Positions 6,132 through 7,504 of a DNA stretch of 7,504 bases are shown here, one piece after another. Positions within the stretch are counted from its first letter, which is position 1. Each line of letters opens with the position of its first letter. Position numbers and translations under genes: made by a program. The notes beneath the pieces were generated by a model. The model ran no database searches, was not told where the DNA came from, and was given only the letters and a program-made list of their open reading frames with translations. Location: contig CANNEJ010000063.1 of NCBI GenBank assembly GCA_947503585.1, positions 1-7,504 on the forward strand, read 5' to 3'. The stretch is from Anaerolineales bacterium. Lineage in GTDB: Bacteria > Chloroflexota > Anaerolineae > Anaerolineales > UBA11657.

Positions 6132-6786
6132 AATGAAACAGGTATGGGCCGCGCACGGCGCGATGCTGGAACAAAGCGTTGTGATCAACGAGCACTTGCT
6201 TCGGGAGGTGATGCTGCGCAGAGTGCAGACCGCTTTTACATCCTTCCAAGTGTGGCGGATCTTGGAAGTGATAATCGGCGTGGCAACGATCATGGCTTCG
6301 ATAGCCGTGCTCGCCGAGCATGTCACCGACCCACGATATGTGATCGTGGCGGGAGGCTTGGCCCTGCTCGTCGCTGGTGTGACGGGTCTGTGCATGTACG
6401 CATTGGTTCAGAGTATTGGAATCGACTACGCCGCCCCAGTCACGATGCTCCAACGCAACGTTGAGCGTATCCGGCTTGCGGAGTATCGGGCTTTCAAGTG
6501 GGCCTTTCTAGTAGGCAGCCTGGCTTGGTTACCCGGCGTGCTGATCCTCTTTGAAGCGCTGACAGGTTTCGATGCTCTGGCTCGCATCCGCCTGTCATGG
6601 CTGGGTGCCAATGTCATCTTCGGGGTGCTGTGCCTTGGTTTTGGGCACGCCCTGTCCCGGCGGTATCTCGAACGCGCCGAGCTGAGCCCATGGGCACGAA
6701 ATCTTCTAGAATCTGTGTCTGGTCGCGCGGTACAAACTGCCACGCAACACTTGAAGGATCTGGCGCGCTTTGAACGTAGCGAATGA
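6118..6786 (+). CDS. Four-helix membrane protein, probable partner or anti-sigma of the adjacent ECF sigma factor
   Basis: A 222-residue protein not assigned to a named family. An N-terminal cytoplasmic-looking segment (1-47, MQLDEMKQVWAAHG...) is charged and helical. Four hydrophobic stretches follow at about 48-66, 74-97, 127-146 and 158-178, with a basic loop (112-127) between the second and third, and a C-terminal charged tail. Translation overlaps the sigma gene by 14 nt, the usual layout for a sigma factor and its membrane-bound regulator, so an anti-sigma role is inferred. It has no HxxxCxxC zinc anti-sigma motif and no recognisable enzymatic motif, so it would be an atypical anti-sigma. 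Similar uncharacterised proteins paired with ECF sigma factors occur, as far as I recall, in gamma-proteobacteria such as Xanthomonadales. Its Arg codons (7 CGC of 18) also differ from the pyr genes. Confidence 0.75.
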   Translation: MQLDEMKQVWAAHGAMLEQSVVINEHLLREVMLRRVQTAFTSFQVWRILEVIIGVATIMASIAVLAEHVTDPRYVIVAGGLALLVAGVTGLCMYALVQSIGIDYAAPVTMLQRNVERIRLAEYRAFKWAFLVGSLAWLPGVLILFEALTGFDALARIRLSWLGANVIFGVLCLGFGHALSRRYLERAELSPWARNLLESVSGRAVQTATQHLKDLARFERSE

Positions 6787-7182
6787 CACGTAAGTCCAGA
6801 AAATAACGGGAATTTGAAAATCCCGAGCGGCGGAACGGGCGGGCTTATGAAGTCAATGGTTCTTGGCCGGGTGGTTCAAAAGTCTCTAGGTTACACAGTG
6901 CAAACGGATGCTACAGAAAGCATATTGAGGAGCAGTAGCCTTCGGGGTAATTTTGGCGACACACTCACCGGCTCTTCACAAGCAAGCGTTATGATAATAT
7001 GAGCCTAAGACAAGATCTTGCCGTCAGTGCGTTTGCTAAAATGGGTGGCGCTGTGCAATATCGAAACGCACATAGATAGACTCATAACACTAGTAACCAC
7101 GCACAAATGTAGCAAGATACACACCGCAATAGATAACCACCACGCTACATAATGGAACTAAGTTCGCAAGCAAAAAAGTCAA
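6787..7182. other. AT-richer gap with no convincing gene
   Basis: About 400 nt between the membrane-protein stop and the next gene. It is visibly richer in A and T than the pyr region, especially from about 7020 onward. A CGGGA/TCCCG stem (6807-6811 with 6821-6825, 9-nt loop) follows the stop but lacks a T-tract, so it is at best a weak terminator. CAAGATCTTG (7011-7020) is a perfect 10-nt palindrome. A 62-codon frame (TTG 6814 to 7002) has no recognisable similarity and no Shine-Dalgarno sequence. I see no tRNA, insertion sequence, direct repeats or integron recombination site, and no strong promoter for the next gene. Confidence 0.5.
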
Positions 7183-7504
7183 ATGTCCAATAGTACAAAA
7201 GTGCAGGAGGGCACCGGTGCCAAAATGTACGGTTGGGCTCAGGACCTCTTCCCGATCCACCGTAGCATTACCGGCGCTGGCGTACGCGAAACACTCGCTT
7301 ACTTGGGCAACCTTCTGCCGGGGTTGGTTGTTCACGCAGTGCCGTCGGGCACCCAAGCATTTGACTGGACTGTCCCGGATGAATGGACCATCCGCGACGC
7401 CTTCATTGCAGACGAGGCGGGAAACAAAGTAGTTGATTACAACAACCACAATCTGCATGTGGTTGCCTATTCCGAACCAGTCGACACCTGGCTCAGCCTC
7501 ACCG
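7183..7504 (+). CDS. DUF4910/DUF2172 aminopeptidase-like protein, N-terminal part (3' end outside window)
   Basis: The frame opens after a TAA at 7159-7161 and stays open to the window end, giving 107 residues from ATG 7183. The visible protein contains MYGWAQDLFPIHRSITGAG, VPSGTQAFDWTVPDEW, IRDAFIAD and NLHVVAYSEPVDTWLSL. These are the conserved N-terminal blocks of a family of zinc-peptidase-fold (M28-like) proteins with DUF4910 and DUF2172 domains. The metal-binding residues lie further along, outside the window, so activity cannot be judged. Members often sit in surface-polysaccharide or O-antigen clusters; their substrate is not established. Start choice is uncertain: ATG 7183 gives a 14-residue lead but has no clear Shine-Dalgarno; GTG 7201 is an alternative; ATG 7225 follows AGGAGG (7205-7210), but at a long spacing of 14 nt. 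Confidence 0.85.
   Translation, partial: MSNSTKVQEGTGAKMYGWAQDLFPIHRSITGAGVRETLAYLGNLLPGLVVHAVPSGTQAFDWTVPDEWTIRDAFIADEAGNKVVDYNNHNLHVVAYSEPVDTWLSLT

Noticed and set aside
6868..6890. tRNA-like GGTTCAAAAG segment
   Set aside because: The flanking bases do not form a T-arm stem, and no acceptor or anticodon arms are present.
6814..7002. 62-codon frame starting at TTG
   Set aside because: No Shine-Dalgarno sequence, a rare start, no recognisable similarity and low-complexity Ser/Gly content; could be chance.
7090..7458. 122-codon frame on the minus strand
   Set aside because: It lies antisense to the clearly recognisable DUF4910-family coding sequence and resembles no known protein.

Overview
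The window looks like bacterial chromosomal DNA, GC-rich over its first 5.4 kb. Its core is a compact plus-strand operon for de novo pyrimidine synthesis. The most likely source is a member of Chloroflexota (Anaerolineae-like). This is inferred from an upstream gene resembling the XPB/Ssl2-type helicase-associated proteins common there, and from the style of the pyr genes; no rRNA or other firm marker is present.

Layout: (1) 2-685 is the 3' part of a helicase-associated protein gene. (2) 686-819 is a short intergenic region with a good sigma70-type promoter, a GC-rich hairpin, and a textbook intrinsic terminator ending only 13 nt before the pyrC start codon. The terminator lies between promoter and first gene, so it must act as an attenuator. 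A 26-codon frame reads through the hairpin and stops at TGATG on the pyrC start, an arrangement resembling the E. coli pyrL-pyrBI leader. (3) 820-5412 holds pyrC, pyrB, a pyrF-pyrE fusion and pyrD. Together they convert carbamoyl phosphate plus aspartate to UMP (PyrB, PyrC, PyrD, PyrE, PyrF). Only carbamoyl phosphate synthase is missing from the window. PyrC and PyrB look strikingly like the dihydroorotase and aspartate transcarbamoylase domains of animal CAD, and lie in the same order as in CAD. PyrF-PyrE is fused in the reverse order to animal UMP synthase. Two of the three gene junctions are 4-nt GTGA overlaps.

(4) 5413-6786: after a 194-nt gap comes a two-gene unit, an ECF-type sigma factor and an overlapping four-helix membrane protein, probably its membrane partner or anti-sigma. 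Codon use changes sharply here: CGC is 22 of 27 Arg codons in pyrD but 2 of 15 in the sigma gene. This suggests a different evolutionary origin. (5) 6787-7182 is an AT-richer stretch of about 400 nt with no convincing gene. (6) 7183-7504 is the 5' part of a DUF4910/DUF2172 aminopeptidase-like gene, a family often found near surface-polysaccharide genes; it runs off the window.

The most interesting points are the apparent coupled transcription-translation attenuator with a possibly leaderless leader peptide, the CAD-like PyrC/PyrB pair, the inverted UMP synthase fusion, and the compositional junction after pyrD.
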